Below the pieces are notes generated by a model, which saw only the letters and a list, made by a program, of their open reading frames with translations, was not told the DNA's origin and searched no databases. The position numbers and the translations under genes were made by a program. A stretch of 64,000 nt of DNA from Pseudomonas sp. B6002 (GTDB lineage: Bacteria; Pseudomonadota; Gammaproteobacteria; Pseudomonadales; Pseudomonadaceae). The first letter of the stretch is position 1. Each line of letters starts with the position of its first letter. Below are positions 16,978 to 25,459 of the stretch, one piece after another. The DNA lies in the NCBI RefSeq assembly GCF_013385985.1, contig NZ_JACAOY010000012.1, positions 412,064 through 476,063 on the forward strand, read 5' to 3'.

Positions 16978-18786
16978 ATGACTCCATCCCTTCCACGTAG
17001 ACCCCGCTGGCGCAGCCTCGCCCTGTTGGCGCTGTGCCTGGCGCCGTTGTTGTGGCCGCTGGAGCACTTGGCCGAACGGTATTACCGCAACGAACTGGCC
17101 GGGCAGAACCGCCAGACCCTCGACCTGTACGTCGCCAACCTGCTCGGCACCCTGCACCGCTATGAAGTGCTGCCGCAGATCCTCGGCGACCTGCCCGCCC
17201 TGCGCACCGCGCTGGACGCGCCCCAGGTGAGCACCAACCTGGTCAACGCCAACCTGCTGCTCAAGGACGTCGCCGCCCAGGCCGGGGTGGAAGTGATGTA
17301 CCTGATGGACACCACCGGCAAGACCCTTGCCGCCTCCAATTGGGACAAACAGGACAGCTTTGTCGGGCGCAACTTCTCGTTCCGGCCCTACTTCAGCGAA
17401 GCCATGGCCGGCCGCCTGGGGCGGTTTTTCGGCCTGGGTACCACCTCGGCCAAGCGCGGTTACTTCTTCGCCGCCGCCGTGCGCGACGGCGACACGATCA
17501 TCGGCGTGCTGGTGGTCAAGGTTGACCTGGATCACACCGAAAGCCTGTGGGGCAATACGCCGGAACAACTGCTGGTGACCGACCACAACGGCGTGGTGAT
17601 CCTCACGTCGCGCCCTCAATGGCGATTCCGCGCCACCCGGCCGCTGACCACCGAAGAGCGCCAGGCCATCATCGCGATCCAGCCCTACCCTACCCGTGAT
17701 CCGCAACCACTGGCCCTGAGCAACACCGCCTGGTTGCGCCAGTCCACGGCCATCGCGGAAACCGGCTGGAACGTCGAAATCCTCGCCCCTCGTTCGCTGA
17801 TCAGCCGCCCGGTGCGCACGGTGGTTGCCGTCGGCGGCGCCACCCTGCTGGTGCTGATGTTGCTGCTGGGCTTGATGATGCAGCGCCGTCGGCACTACCT
17901 GGAACGCATCGCCTTTGAAGCCAAGGCGCGCCGCGAGCTGGAAATGCGTGTGGTCGAGCGTACCAGCGACCTGGAGGGCCTCAACCGGCGCCTCAAACAG
18001 GAAGTGCTGGAGCGCGAACACGCCCAGCAGGAACTGGTGCGCGCCCAGGATGACCTGGTGCAGGCCGGCAAGCTGTCGGCGCTGGGCACCATGTCGGCGA
18101 GTATCAGCCATGAACTCAACCAGCCCCTGGCAGCGATCCGCAGCTATGCAGAAAACGCCGAGATCCTGCTCGACCACGAACGCACCAGCGATGCCCGGGG
18201 CAATCTCAAGCTGATCAGCGAGCTGACCGGGCGTATGGCCTCGATCATCGCCCACCTGCGCGCCTTCGCCCGCCGTGACCGCCATGCGCCCGAGAGTGTG
18301 GCGCTGCAACCGGCGCTCGACGACGCGCTGGCACTGTTGGCCAAGCGGCGTCGGTCGATGGAAGTGGAGCTGATCCGCGACCTGCCGGAGGCAACCCTGT
18401 GGGTACAGGCCGGTGAAACCCGCTTGCGCCAGGTACTGGGCAACCTGCTGGCCAACGCCCTCGACGCCCTCACCGAAAAAGGCCCGCCGCGTAAACTCTG
18501 GTTGAGTGCCCAAACCACCGAACAGGGCGTCAACCTGTACATTCGCGACAATGGCCCGGGCTTTTGCATGGAAGCCTTGGGGCGTGCCAGCGAGCCGTTC
18601 TACACCACCAAGACCCGCACCCAGGGCCTGGGGTTGGGCCTGGCGATCTGTGACACGTTGATGCGCGCCTTCGGCGGCGAGCTGTTGTTCGCCAACCACA
18701 AGGAAGGCGGCGCACTGTTAACCTTGAAATTGCGTGCCGGTTCGCCGGGCGTCAGTCTGCAACCGTCCGAGGACCGCAGTGTATGA
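16978..18786 (+). CDS. dctB: C4-dicarboxylate sensor histidine kinase DctB
   Basis: A 602-residue membrane sensor kinase. A transmembrane helix lies at about 11-28, followed by a periplasmic double-PAS (dCache-like) sensor to about residue 275, a second membrane helix (VVAVGGATLLVLMLLLGLMM), a coiled-coil linker of Arg/Glu-rich helices, the HisKA motif SASISHELNQPLAAIRSYAE, and the ATPase domain with N-box GNLLANALDALTEK, NGPGF and GLGLGLAICDTL. It phosphorylates DctD, whose gene overlaps by four bases. In P. aeruginosa this pair also follows the rml genes and precedes dctPQM; no C4-dicarboxylate transporter follows here. Confidence 0.92.
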   Translation: MTPSLPRRPRWRSLALLALCLAPLLWPLEHLAERYYRNELAGQNRQTLDLYVANLLGTLHRYEVLPQILGDLPALRTALDAPQVSTNLVNANLLLKDVAAQAGVEVMYLMDTTGKTLAASNWDKQDSFVGRNFSFRPYFSEAMAGRLGRFFGLGTTSAKRGYFFAAAVRDGDTIIGVLVVKVDLDHTESLWGNTPEQLLVTDHNGVVILTSRPQWRFRATRPLTTEERQAIIAIQPYPTRDPQPLALSNTAWLRQSTAIAETGWNVEILAPRSLISRPVRTVVAVGGATLLVLMLLLGLMMQRRRHYLERIAFEAKARRELEMRVVERTSDLEGLNRRLKQEVLEREHAQQELVRAQDDLVQAGKLSALGTMSASISHELNQPLAAIRSYAENAEILLDHERTSDARGNLKLISELTGRMASIIAHLRAFARRDRHAPESVALQPALDDALALLAKRRRSMEVELIRDLPEATLWVQAGETRLRQVLGNLLANALDALTEKGPPRKLWLSAQTTEQGVNLYIRDNGPGFCMEALGRASEPFYTTKTRTQGLGLGLAICDTLMRAFGGELLFANHKEGGALLTLKLRAGSPGVSLQPSEDRSV

Positions 18787-20168
18787 GTATCGATAACGGG
18801 ATCCAGGTGGTGTTGATCGACGACGATCCACACCTGCGTCAGGCCCTGTGCCAGACCCTGGACCTGGCTGGGCTGAAAGTCCTGACCCTGGGCGAAGCCA
18901 GCGGCCTCACCGCGCGCCTGTCCCGCGATTGGCCGGGCGTGGTGGTCAGCGACATCCGTATGCCCGGCATGGACGGCCTGGAGCTGCTGGCCGAACTGCA
19001 CGGCCAGGACCCGGAGCTGCCGGTGCTGCTGATTACCGGCCACGGTGATGTGCCGCTGGCGGTACAGGCCATGCGCGCCGGTGCGTATGACTTCCTGGAA
19101 AAACCGTTTGCCAGCGATGCCTTGCTCGACAGCGTGCGCCGCGCCCTCGCCCTGCGCCGCCTAGTGCTGGACAACCGCAGCCTGCGCCTGGCCCTCAGCG
19201 ATCGCCAGCAACTAAGCACGCGCCTGGTGGGGCATTCTCCGCAGATGCTGCGCCTGCGCGAGCAGATCGGCGCGCTGGCGGCGACCAAGGCCGATGTACT
19301 GATCCTTGGCGAAACCGGCGCGGGCAAAGAGGTAGTGGCGCGTGCACTGCACGACCTGTCGAGCCGGCGCAGCGGGCCGTTTGTGGCGATCAACGCCGGC
19401 GCCCTGGCCGAGTCCGTGGTGGAAAGCGAGCTGTTCGGTCACGAGCCCGGCGCCTTTACCGGCGCGCAAAAGCGCCGTATCGGCAAGTTCGAGTTTGCCA
19501 ACGGCGGCACGTTGTTTCTCGATGAAATCGAAAGCATGAGCCTGGATGTGCAGGTCAAGTTGCTGCGCCTGTTGCAGGAACGCGTAGTGGAGCGCCTGGG
19601 CGGCAATCAGCTGATCCCGCTGGATATCCGCATCATCGCCGCCACCAAGGAAGACCTGCGTCAGTCCGCCGACCAGGGCCGCTTCCGTGCCGACTTGTAT
19701 TACCGTCTCAACGTTGCGCCGCTGCGCATTCCGCCGCTGCGCGAGCGGGGCGAAGATGCGTTGATGCTGTTCCAGCACTTTGCCGACGAAGCCAGCAGCC
19801 GCCACGGCCTGCCGCTGCACGAGTTGCAGCCGGGCCAGCGCGCGCTCCTGCTGCGCCACAGCTGGCCAGGCAATGTACGGGAACTGCAAAACGCCGCCGA
19901 ACGGTTTGCCCTGGGCCTTGAACTGGCCCTGGATGCGACACCGGACAACCCGTCTGCCGGCGTGTTGACCTCTACCAAAGGCGGCCTGAGTGAACAAGTC
20001 GAGCAGTTCGAAAAAAGCCTGATCGCCGCCGAACTGACCCGCCCCCACAGCTCCATGCGCAGCCTCGCCGAGGCGTTGGGCATGCCGCGCAAGACCCTGC
20101 ACGACAAACTGCGCAAGCACGGCCTGAACTTCGCCGACAGCGCCAACCACGGCGCCGACGACGAATGA
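18783..20168 (+). CDS. dctD: Sigma54-dependent response regulator DctD
   Basis: A 461-residue NtrC-class activator. The receiver domain (about 8-122) has the acidic pair in LIDDD, the phospho-acceptor Asp 57 (VVVSDIRMPGMDG) and Lys in FLEKPF. The AAA+ domain (about 145-375) has Walker A GETGAGKE, the sigma54-contact loop GAFTGA and the Walker B region GGTLFLDEIE. The C-terminal Fis-type HTH reads SMRSLAEALGMPRKTLHDKL. The expected targets are sigma54 promoters of C4-dicarboxylate transporter genes, which must be elsewhere in the genome. It forms an operon with dctB. Confidence 0.93.
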   Translation: MSIDNGIQVVLIDDDPHLRQALCQTLDLAGLKVLTLGEASGLTARLSRDWPGVVVSDIRMPGMDGLELLAELHGQDPELPVLLITGHGDVPLAVQAMRAGAYDFLEKPFASDALLDSVRRALALRRLVLDNRSLRLALSDRQQLSTRLVGHSPQMLRLREQIGALAATKADVLILGETGAGKEVVARALHDLSSRRSGPFVAINAGALAESVVESELFGHEPGAFTGAQKRRIGKFEFANGGTLFLDEIESMSLDVQVKLLRLLQERVVERLGGNQLIPLDIRIIAATKEDLRQSADQGRFRADLYYRLNVAPLRIPPLRERGEDALMLFQHFADEASSRHGLPLHELQPGQRALLLRHSWPGNVRELQNAAERFALGLELALDATPDNPSAGVLTSTKGGLSEQVEQFEKSLIAAELTRPHSSMRSLAEALGMPRKTLHDKLRKHGLNFADSANHGADDE

Positions 20169-20194
20169 CCCTCCCCACTCGCCACGAGGCCCCC

Positions 20195-20650
20195 ATGAGC
20201 CGCGACAGCCGTTATCTGGAATCCATCCTTCACCACGACATCCCCCTCACCCGGGAAATGGGCCTCAAGGTGCTCGACTGGCAACACGGCCAATTGCAGC
20301 TGCACCTGCCCTTGCAAGCCAACATCAACCACAAGAGCACCATGTTTGGCGGCAGCCTCTATTGCGGTGCTGTGCTGGCGGGCTGGGGTTGGTTGCACCT
20401 GCAATTGCGGGAGGAAGGGGTTGAAGACGGGCACATCGTGATTCAGGAAGGGCAGATCAGCTATCCGCTGCCCGTGACCCGGGACGCGACGGTGGTGTGC
20501 CAGGCGCCAGAGGAGAAGGTGTGGAAACGCTTTGTGGCGACCTACAAGCGCTATGGCCGTGCACGGCTAACGCTGGAGACGTGGATTGTGAATGAGGGCA
20601 GCGAGGAGCATGCCGTAGCGTTTACCGGCCAGTACGTCCTGCACCGCTAA
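20195..20650 (+). CDS. YiiD-type thioesterase domain protein
   Basis: A hotdog-fold putative thioesterase of 151 residues from ATG 20195, which begins MSRDSRYLESILHHDIPLTR. An earlier ATG at 20165 overlaps dctD by four bases and would add ten residues; GAGGC before 20195 is a modest RBS, so the choice is open. The hotdog core includes LQANINHKSTMFGGSLYCGA, where N-H-K-S-T-M-F-G-G is the family's active-site-like turn, followed by beta strands GQISYPLPVTRDATVVCQ. Substrate unknown. The position suggests cotranscription with dctBD without an obvious functional link. Confidence 0.85.
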   Translation: MSRDSRYLESILHHDIPLTREMGLKVLDWQHGQLQLHLPLQANINHKSTMFGGSLYCGAVLAGWGWLHLQLREEGVEDGHIVIQEGQISYPLPVTRDATVVCQAPEEKVWKRFVATYKRYGRARLTLETWIVNEGSEEHAVAFTGQYVLHR

Positions 20651-20669
20651 CCGCCACAACACAATCCAT

Positions 20670-20754
20670 TGTAGGAGCCGACTTGCCGGCGATGAGGCAT
20701 TCAAGTCATGCAGCGATCTTGCCGGCGCCATCGCCGGCAAGCCGGGCTCCTACA
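20670..20754. repeat. REPIN
   Basis: Inverted arms TGTAGGAGCCGACTTGCCGG and CCGGCAAGCCGGGCTCCTAC between the converging thioesterase and cysQ genes. Confidence 0.85.
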
Positions 20755-20759
20755 GGGGT

Positions 20760-21596
20760 CTACGAACGGGCCAGGGTCAGCAACCGCTCACGCCAGGCAG
20801 CCTTGGCCGGCAACGCCAAAAAGAACGGGTTCAACAACGACTCCCGCGCTGGATAGCTGAACGGCTCGCCACTCAACTCCAGCACTTCGCCCCCCGCCCC
20901 TTCCAGCACGCCCTGGGCTGCTGCGGTGTCCCACTGCGACGTCGGCGCCAACCGTGGGTAGCAATCGGCGCTGCCTTCGGCCAGCAGGCAGAACTTCAGC
21001 GAGCTGCCGATATTCGCCAGTTTCAGCTCACCCAGGCCTTCGCTCAAACCATCCAGCAAACGCTCCTGCTCAGGGCTGGTGTGCCGACGGCTGGCAACCA
21101 CGGTAAATGCCTCTCCGGCGGCTGGCGTCTGGCGCACCTGAATCTGCTTGGGTGGCTCATTCACATCAGAACGCCACGCGCCCAAACCGGCACCGCCAAA
21201 GTAGCAACGGCCGCTGGTGGGCATCGACACCACGCCAAATACCACGCGGCCTTGCTCGATCAGGGCGACGTTAACGGTGAACTCTTCGCTGCCGGAAATG
21301 AATTCCTTGGTGCCATCCAGCGGGTCTACCAGCCACCAGCGTTGCCAACCGGCGCGCACGCTTTGGTCGATATCGGCGTCTTCTTCAGACAGTACGGGAA
21401 TGCTCGGGTCCAGCGCGGTGAGCCCGGCGAGAATCAGGTGGTGAGCAGCCAGGTCTGCCGCCGTCACCGGCGAGTCATCAGACTTGGACGTGACCGCCAC
21501 GTCGGCCCGCCAATAAGGAAGGATCGCTTCACCCGCCTGACGCGCCAGCTCGATCACGGGGGCAATAAAAGGGTGGCCTAAAAACAGTTCGCTCAT
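20760..21596 (-). CDS. cysQ: 3'(2'),5'-bisphosphate nucleotidase CysQ
   Basis: Removes PAP, the by-product of sulfate assimilation, by hydrolysing it to AMP. The 278-residue member of the inositol-monophosphatase fold shows the metal-binding motifs LSEEDAD (about 68-74), WWLVDPLDGTKEFISG (DPLDGT) and the C-terminal WDTAAAQGVLEGAGGEV. The start codon overlaps the nudE stop by four bases, so the two genes form an operon, as in other pseudomonads. Confidence 0.95.
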   Translation of the reverse strand: MSELFLGHPFIAPVIELARQAGEAILPYWRADVAVTSKSDDSPVTAADLAAHHLILAGLTALDPSIPVLSEEDADIDQSVRAGWQRWWLVDPLDGTKEFISGSEEFTVNVALIEQGRVVFGVVSMPTSGRCYFGGAGLGAWRSDVNEPPKQIQVRQTPAAGEAFTVVASRRHTSPEQERLLDGLSEGLGELKLANIGSSLKFCLLAEGSADCYPRLAPTSQWDTAAAQGVLEGAGGEVLELSGEPFSYPARESLLNPFFLALPAKAAWRERLLTLARS

Positions 21597-22159
21597 GCGA
21601 TAAACGCTCCACGCTGGGTCAACAGGTCTCGTACCAGGTACAGCGCGGCCAGGGCGCGGCCTTCGCTGAATTGCTCGTTTTGCGCCAGTTGCGACAACTC
21701 CCGCAGGTTGACGCGGTCGACCCGCATCGGCTCGGGCTCGTCACCTTCAAGGCGTTCTTCATAGAGGTCGGTGGCCAGCACCACCTGGATTTTCTGGCTC
21801 ATGTAGCCAGGTGACAGCGAAAGCTCGGTGAGGTGTTCCAACTGACGTGCGCCGTAGCCTGCCTCTTCCTTGAGCTCACGGTTCGCCGCCGCCAGCACAT
21901 CCTCGCCGGGCTCGATAAGGCCCTTGGGCAGGGACAACTCATATTCATCCGTACCGCCGCAGTATTCTTCCACCAGCAACGCGTGATCGGCGTCGATCAT
22001 TGCCACGATCATCACTGCACCATAACCGGCACCGCGGCCCACCAAGCGTTCGTAGGTTCGTTCAACGCCATTGGAAAAGCGCAATTGCACTTCCTCCACG
22101 CGGAACAAACGGCTACTGGCGACTATTTCGCGGGCGAGTACGGTGGGTTTCTGGCGCAT
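21593..22159 (-). CDS. nudE: ADP compounds hydrolase NudE
   Basis: A 188-residue Nudix hydrolase acting on ADP-ribose, Ap3A and NADH in related bacteria. The Nudix box is recognisable as GLIEPGEDVLAAANRELKEEAGYGA (GX5EX7REUXEEXGU). The N-terminal VARSSRLFRVEEVQLRFSNG-like strand pattern matches the NudE branch. First gene of the nudE-cysQ operon, divergent from yrfG across an 87-base gap that must hold both promoters. Confidence 0.93.
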   Translation of the reverse strand: MRQKPTVLAREIVASSRLFRVEEVQLRFSNGVERTYERLVGRGAGYGAVMIVAMIDADHALLVEEYCGGTDEYELSLPKGLIEPGEDVLAAANRELKEEAGYGARQLEHLTELSLSPGYMSQKIQVVLATDLYEERLEGDEPEPMRVDRVNLRELSQLAQNEQFSEGRALAALYLVRDLLTQRGAFIA

Positions 22160-22246
22160 AAGCGGCTCCTTGGCGTGATCGGGTTACTATACCGTGGCTT
22201 TTCCGATTGTCTGTGTCGGATATCTTTACTTACATGAGAACACCCC

Positions 22247-22909
22247 ATGCCCTCTTTGCCCTGGCACGCCATCGACACCGTCCTGCTGGACATGGACGGC
22301 ACCCTGCTCGACCTGCACTTCGACAATCATTTCTGGATGGAACACCTGCCACAACGCTACGCCGAGTTGCATGGCGTGAGCCGTGCGATAGCCGAGATGG
22401 AGTTGCAGCCGCTGTTCGAGCATAACGCGGGACAGTTGCAATGGTATTGCCTGGACTTCTGGACTCGCGAACTGAAGATCCCGGTGCGCGAACTCAAGCT
22501 GGAAACCGCCCACCTGATCGCCCTGCGCCCGGACGCCGACACCTTTCTGGCGGCGATCAAACAGGCCGGCAAGCGGGTGATCCTGATCACCAACGCTCAT
22601 CGCGATTCGCTGTCATTGAAGCTGGAACGCATCGAATTGGCGCCGTATTTCGAAAGGTTGATCAGCTCCCACGATTACGGTTTCGCCAAGGAAAACCCGC
22701 AGTTCTGGGACGCGCTGCAAGCCGATATTGGCTTCGACCCGACGCGCAGCCTGTTTATTGATGACACCTTGCCGATCCTGCGCAGTGCCCAGGCGTTTGG
22801 GGTGGGGCATTTGTTGGCGGTGAAAGAGCCGGACAGCAAGAAAGGGCCAAAGGACACGGCGGAGTTTGCCGCCGTCGAGGACTATCGAGACCTCATTGCC
22901 GGACTCTGA
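22247..22909 (+). CDS. yrfG: GMP/IMP nucleotidase YrfG (HAD family)
   Basis: A 220-residue HAD hydrolase. Motif I is VLLDMDGTLLDLHFDNHFW (nucleophile Asp near residue 13), motif II is ILITNAHRDS, and the motif III-IV region is KENPQFWDALQADIGFDPTRSLFIDDTLPIL. The arrangement matches YrfG, which dephosphorylates purine 5'-nucleotides. The gene is single and divergent from nudE, an arrangement conserved in pseudomonads as I recall. Confidence 0.92.
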   Translation: MPSLPWHAIDTVLLDMDGTLLDLHFDNHFWMEHLPQRYAELHGVSRAIAEMELQPLFEHNAGQLQWYCLDFWTRELKIPVRELKLETAHLIALRPDADTFLAAIKQAGKRVILITNAHRDSLSLKLERIELAPYFERLISSHDYGFAKENPQFWDALQADIGFDPTRSLFIDDTLPILRSAQAFGVGHLLAVKEPDSKKGPKDTAEFAAVEDYRDLIAGL

Positions 22910-22930
22910 AACAGTGTGACCCAAAACCCA

Positions 22931-23021
22931 TGTGGGAGCCGGGCTTGCCCGCGATAGCAGAGTGTCAGGCAACACCTCTCTACCTGATCCACCGCTATCG
23001 CGGGCAAGCCCGGCTCCCACA
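22931..23021. repeat. REPIN
   Basis: Arms TGTGGGAGCCGGGCTTGCCC and GGGCAAGCCCGGCTCCCACA flank a 50-base spacer between yrfG and the converging lysM-type gene. Confidence 0.88.
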
Positions 23022-23051
23022 GAAAGCAACTCCCACATTTCGTAGCGTGTA

Positions 23052-23492
23052 TTACTCAGGAATACGCAGTGTCTGCCCTGGGTAAATCTTGTCCGGGTGG
23101 GACAGCAACGGCTTGTTAGCCTCGAAGATCTTGTTGTACTGGTTGGCGTTGCCATATACCGCCAGCGAAATTGCGCTCAGTGTGTCGCCCTTTTTCACCA
23201 CGACGAAACGGGCGGCGGCAACCGCCGGGCCGGATACGGTGATCTGATCCTCGACACTGGCCACCCCGGCAATATTGCCTGCTGCCAGGATGATTTTTTC
23301 TTTCTCTTCCTGGCTGGCCACTTCACCGCTGATCGTCACCTTGTCACCGTCGACGGTGGCATGCACGTTCGGGTTGCCCAGCCCCACGTCCTCAATGTGC
23401 TTTTTAAGGTCTTCGCTGGCGTTGGCATTGCCCGGCGTCAACAGCTTGACCAGCTTTTCGCCGGCCTCTTTAACAAAGCTGAAAATACTCAT
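23052..23492 (-). CDS. lysM: BON-LysM peptidoglycan-binding protein
   Basis: A 146-residue homologue of E. coli YgaU/Kbp. A BON domain (about 20-90; VGLGNPNVHATVDGDKVTIS, GNIAGVASVEDQITV) is followed by a LysM domain (about 95-144; RFVVVKKGDTLSAISLAVYG, IYPGQTLRIPE). No classical signal peptide is visible, as in Kbp, a cytoplasmic potassium-binding protein, so a wall-binding role should not be assumed. ATG 23492 has GGAGAGCAA upstream. Single gene facing away from the LysR gene at 23635. Confidence 0.93.
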   Translation of the reverse strand: MSIFSFVKEAGEKLVKLLTPGNANASEDLKKHIEDVGLGNPNVHATVDGDKVTISGEVASQEEKEKIILAAGNIAGVASVEDQITVSGPAVAAARFVVVKKGDTLSAISLAVYGNANQYNKIFEANKPLLSHPDKIYPGQTLRIPE

Positions 23493-23634
23493 GTTTGCTC
23501 TCCTTGGGGTTTAGGTTCCAGATGCCAAAGACTAGACCAGTCCCACAGAACCTGGTTCCAGCCCGACCAATGACCAGACGACTCCTACACGCGTTAGAAT
23601 CCACGCGTTATTGGAGCAAGCCCACGGAGCGAAG

Positions 23635-24522
23635 ATGGACATCAAACAGCTGAAATTCCTCATCGCCCTCGACGAAACCCGTCACTTCGGCCAGGCGGCA
23701 GCGCGTTGCCATATCACCCAGCCAACCCTGTCGATGCGCCTGCGCAACCTGGAAGAAGAGCTGGACCTGCCCTTGGTCAACCGGGGCCAGCGCTTCGAAG
23801 GGTTTACCGCGCCGGGCGAACGGGTGCTGGCGTGGGCCCGCACCGTGCTCGCGGCCTATGATGGCTTGCAGGCCGAAGCCGCTGCCTGTCGCGGCAACCT
23901 AGTGGGCACATTACGATTAGGGGTGGTGCCGCTGTCGAGCTTCGACCCCCTGGCCTTGATGCAGCAGTTGCACAAGGAACACCCCAGCCTGCGTTTCGAG
24001 CTGTCGGCACTGAGCTCCGAGCAAATCCTTGAACAACTGGCCAGCAATCGGCTGGACCTGGGCGTGTCCTACCTGGAACGCCTGGACAACGAGCGCTTCG
24101 ACTCCTTGACCTTGGGCGAAACCCGTATGGGCCTGCTGTATGACCAGCGGTTTTTCAGCTTCGGTGACACGCCGTTGAGCTGGGAAGCGCTGATCGAGCT
24201 GCCGCTGGGCATGCTCACCAGCGGCATGCACTTTCGCCAGTCCATCGACCACAACTTCCACAGCCGGGGGCTCAACCCACAACCGCTGCTGCAAACCGAC
24301 GCCGTCCATCAGTTGTTACAGGCTGTGCACGGCGGGCTGTGTTGCGCGGTGATGCCGCTGGAGGGAGGCCTGGATGCACTCACCGAACATTTGCGCCTGC
24401 AACCAATTGAAGACGCCCACACCCTGGCGCGCCTGGGGTTGATCATGCGCCGCAGCGCACCTCGATCAGCACTGGCCGAAGCCTGTTTTGCGCTGTTTCA
24501 GAAATCGCAAAACGAGTCTTGA
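23635..24522 (+). CDS. LysR-family transcriptional regulator
   Basis: The product is 295 residues from ATG 23635, preceded by GGAGCGAAG. The N-terminal winged HTH reads MDIKQLKFLIALDETRHFGQ, RCHITQPTLSMRLRNLEEEL and LVNRGQRFEGFTAPGERVLA. The C-terminal periplasmic-binding-like effector domain (about 90-290) begins GTLRLGVVPLSSFDPLALMQ. It stands 97 bases before fdhD in the same orientation, an arrangement conserved in Pseudomonas, so it may regulate the fdhD-oxidoreductase pair; there is no direct evidence. Confidence 0.92.
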   Translation: MDIKQLKFLIALDETRHFGQAAARCHITQPTLSMRLRNLEEELDLPLVNRGQRFEGFTAPGERVLAWARTVLAAYDGLQAEAAACRGNLVGTLRLGVVPLSSFDPLALMQQLHKEHPSLRFELSALSSEQILEQLASNRLDLGVSYLERLDNERFDSLTLGETRMGLLYDQRFFSFGDTPLSWEALIELPLGMLTSGMHFRQSIDHNFHSRGLNPQPLLQTDAVHQLLQAVHGGLCCAVMPLEGGLDALTEHLRLQPIEDAHTLARLGLIMRRSAPRSALAEACFALFQKSQNES

Positions 24523-24619
24523 TCGACGTCATCTATCGGCAGATCAGTACTGGCAATTAGACGCGACGCTTTGTCGCGCCTAGTCTAAACACTGATCAAT
24601 CCGTCGGTGGTACTGCCCC

Positions 24620-25459
24620 ATGAACGCCAAGCGCCCCGTCTGCGCGGCGCCCGCCTCTGAAACGCCCGCGCCTGCTGCCAGCCAGAGCTACCAGTATTGC
24701 AATCTCGAGCACACAGAAGTCGCCAGCACTGCATTGGCGGAAGAAGTGGCGTTGGCGATTGCCTACAACGACATCAGCCAGGCCGTGATGCTGGTGACGC
24801 CCACCGACCTGGAAGACTTTATCGTCGGCTTTAGTATCGGCAGTGGAATTATCGCCGACGTTAGCGACATTTATGACCTGAAACTCAGCGGCTCCGGCTC
24901 TGCCCAATACGCCCAGGTACAGATTTCCAGCCGCGCCTTCTGGAACCTCAAGCAACAGCGCCGACAACTGGCAGGCACCAGCGGCTGTGGTCTGTGCGGC
25001 GTGGAAGCGGTTGAACAGGCCCTACCGGACCTTCAGGTGCTGCCGGGCGCGCCCTTGCCGCCCGCCGAATGGCTCGACGGCCTGCGCCAACGCATCAGCG
25101 CTTTTCAACCGCTGGGCCAATACAGCGGCGCGGTACACGCGGCGGTGTTCATGAACGCCCAGGGCGAATTGCTGCTGGGCCGTGAAGACATCGGCCGGCA
25201 TAACGCCCTGGATAAATTGATCGGCGCACTGATCCGCCAAAAGATTCCGACCGAAGGTGGCCTGGCAATCGTCACCAGCCGTTGCAGCCTGGAGTTGATC
25301 CAGAAAGTCCTGCGCGCGGGCATCCAGACCCTGGTCAGCCTGTCGTCGCCTACCGGCCTGGCCCTGCAGTGGGCCCGTCGTCACAACCTCAACCTCATCC
25401 ACCTGCCGCAGAAAAGCGCGCCGCGGGTCTACAGCCCAGCGATGGAGTACCAACCATGA
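24620..25459 (+). CDS. fdhD: Formate dehydrogenase accessory sulfurtransferase FdhD
   Basis: Transfers sulfur from IscS to the bis-MGD cofactor of formate-dehydrogenase-like enzymes. The 279 residues contain the essential Cys pair in GTSGCGLCGVEAVEQ (about 117-131) and the family stretches DLEDFIVGFSIGSGII, GREDIGRHNALDKLIGALI and SLELIQKVLRAGIQTLVS. It overlaps the following oxidoreductase gene by four bases (ATGA), so the client enzyme is almost certainly that protein. Confidence 0.95.
   Translation: MNAKRPVCAAPASETPAPAASQSYQYCNLEHTEVASTALAEEVALAIAYNDISQAVMLVTPTDLEDFIVGFSIGSGIIADVSDIYDLKLSGSGSAQYAQVQISSRAFWNLKQQRRQLAGTSGCGLCGVEAVEQALPDLQVLPGAPLPPAEWLDGLRQRISAFQPLGQYSGAVHAAVFMNAQGELLLGREDIGRHNALDKLIGALIRQKIPTEGGLAIVTSRCSLELIQKVLRAGIQTLVSLSSPTGLALQWARRHNLNLIHLPQKSAPRVYSPAMEYQP

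Noticed and set aside
16888-18699. 603-codon minus-strand frame opposite dctB
   Set aside because: Shadow frame of dctB; no RBS and no recognisable motif.
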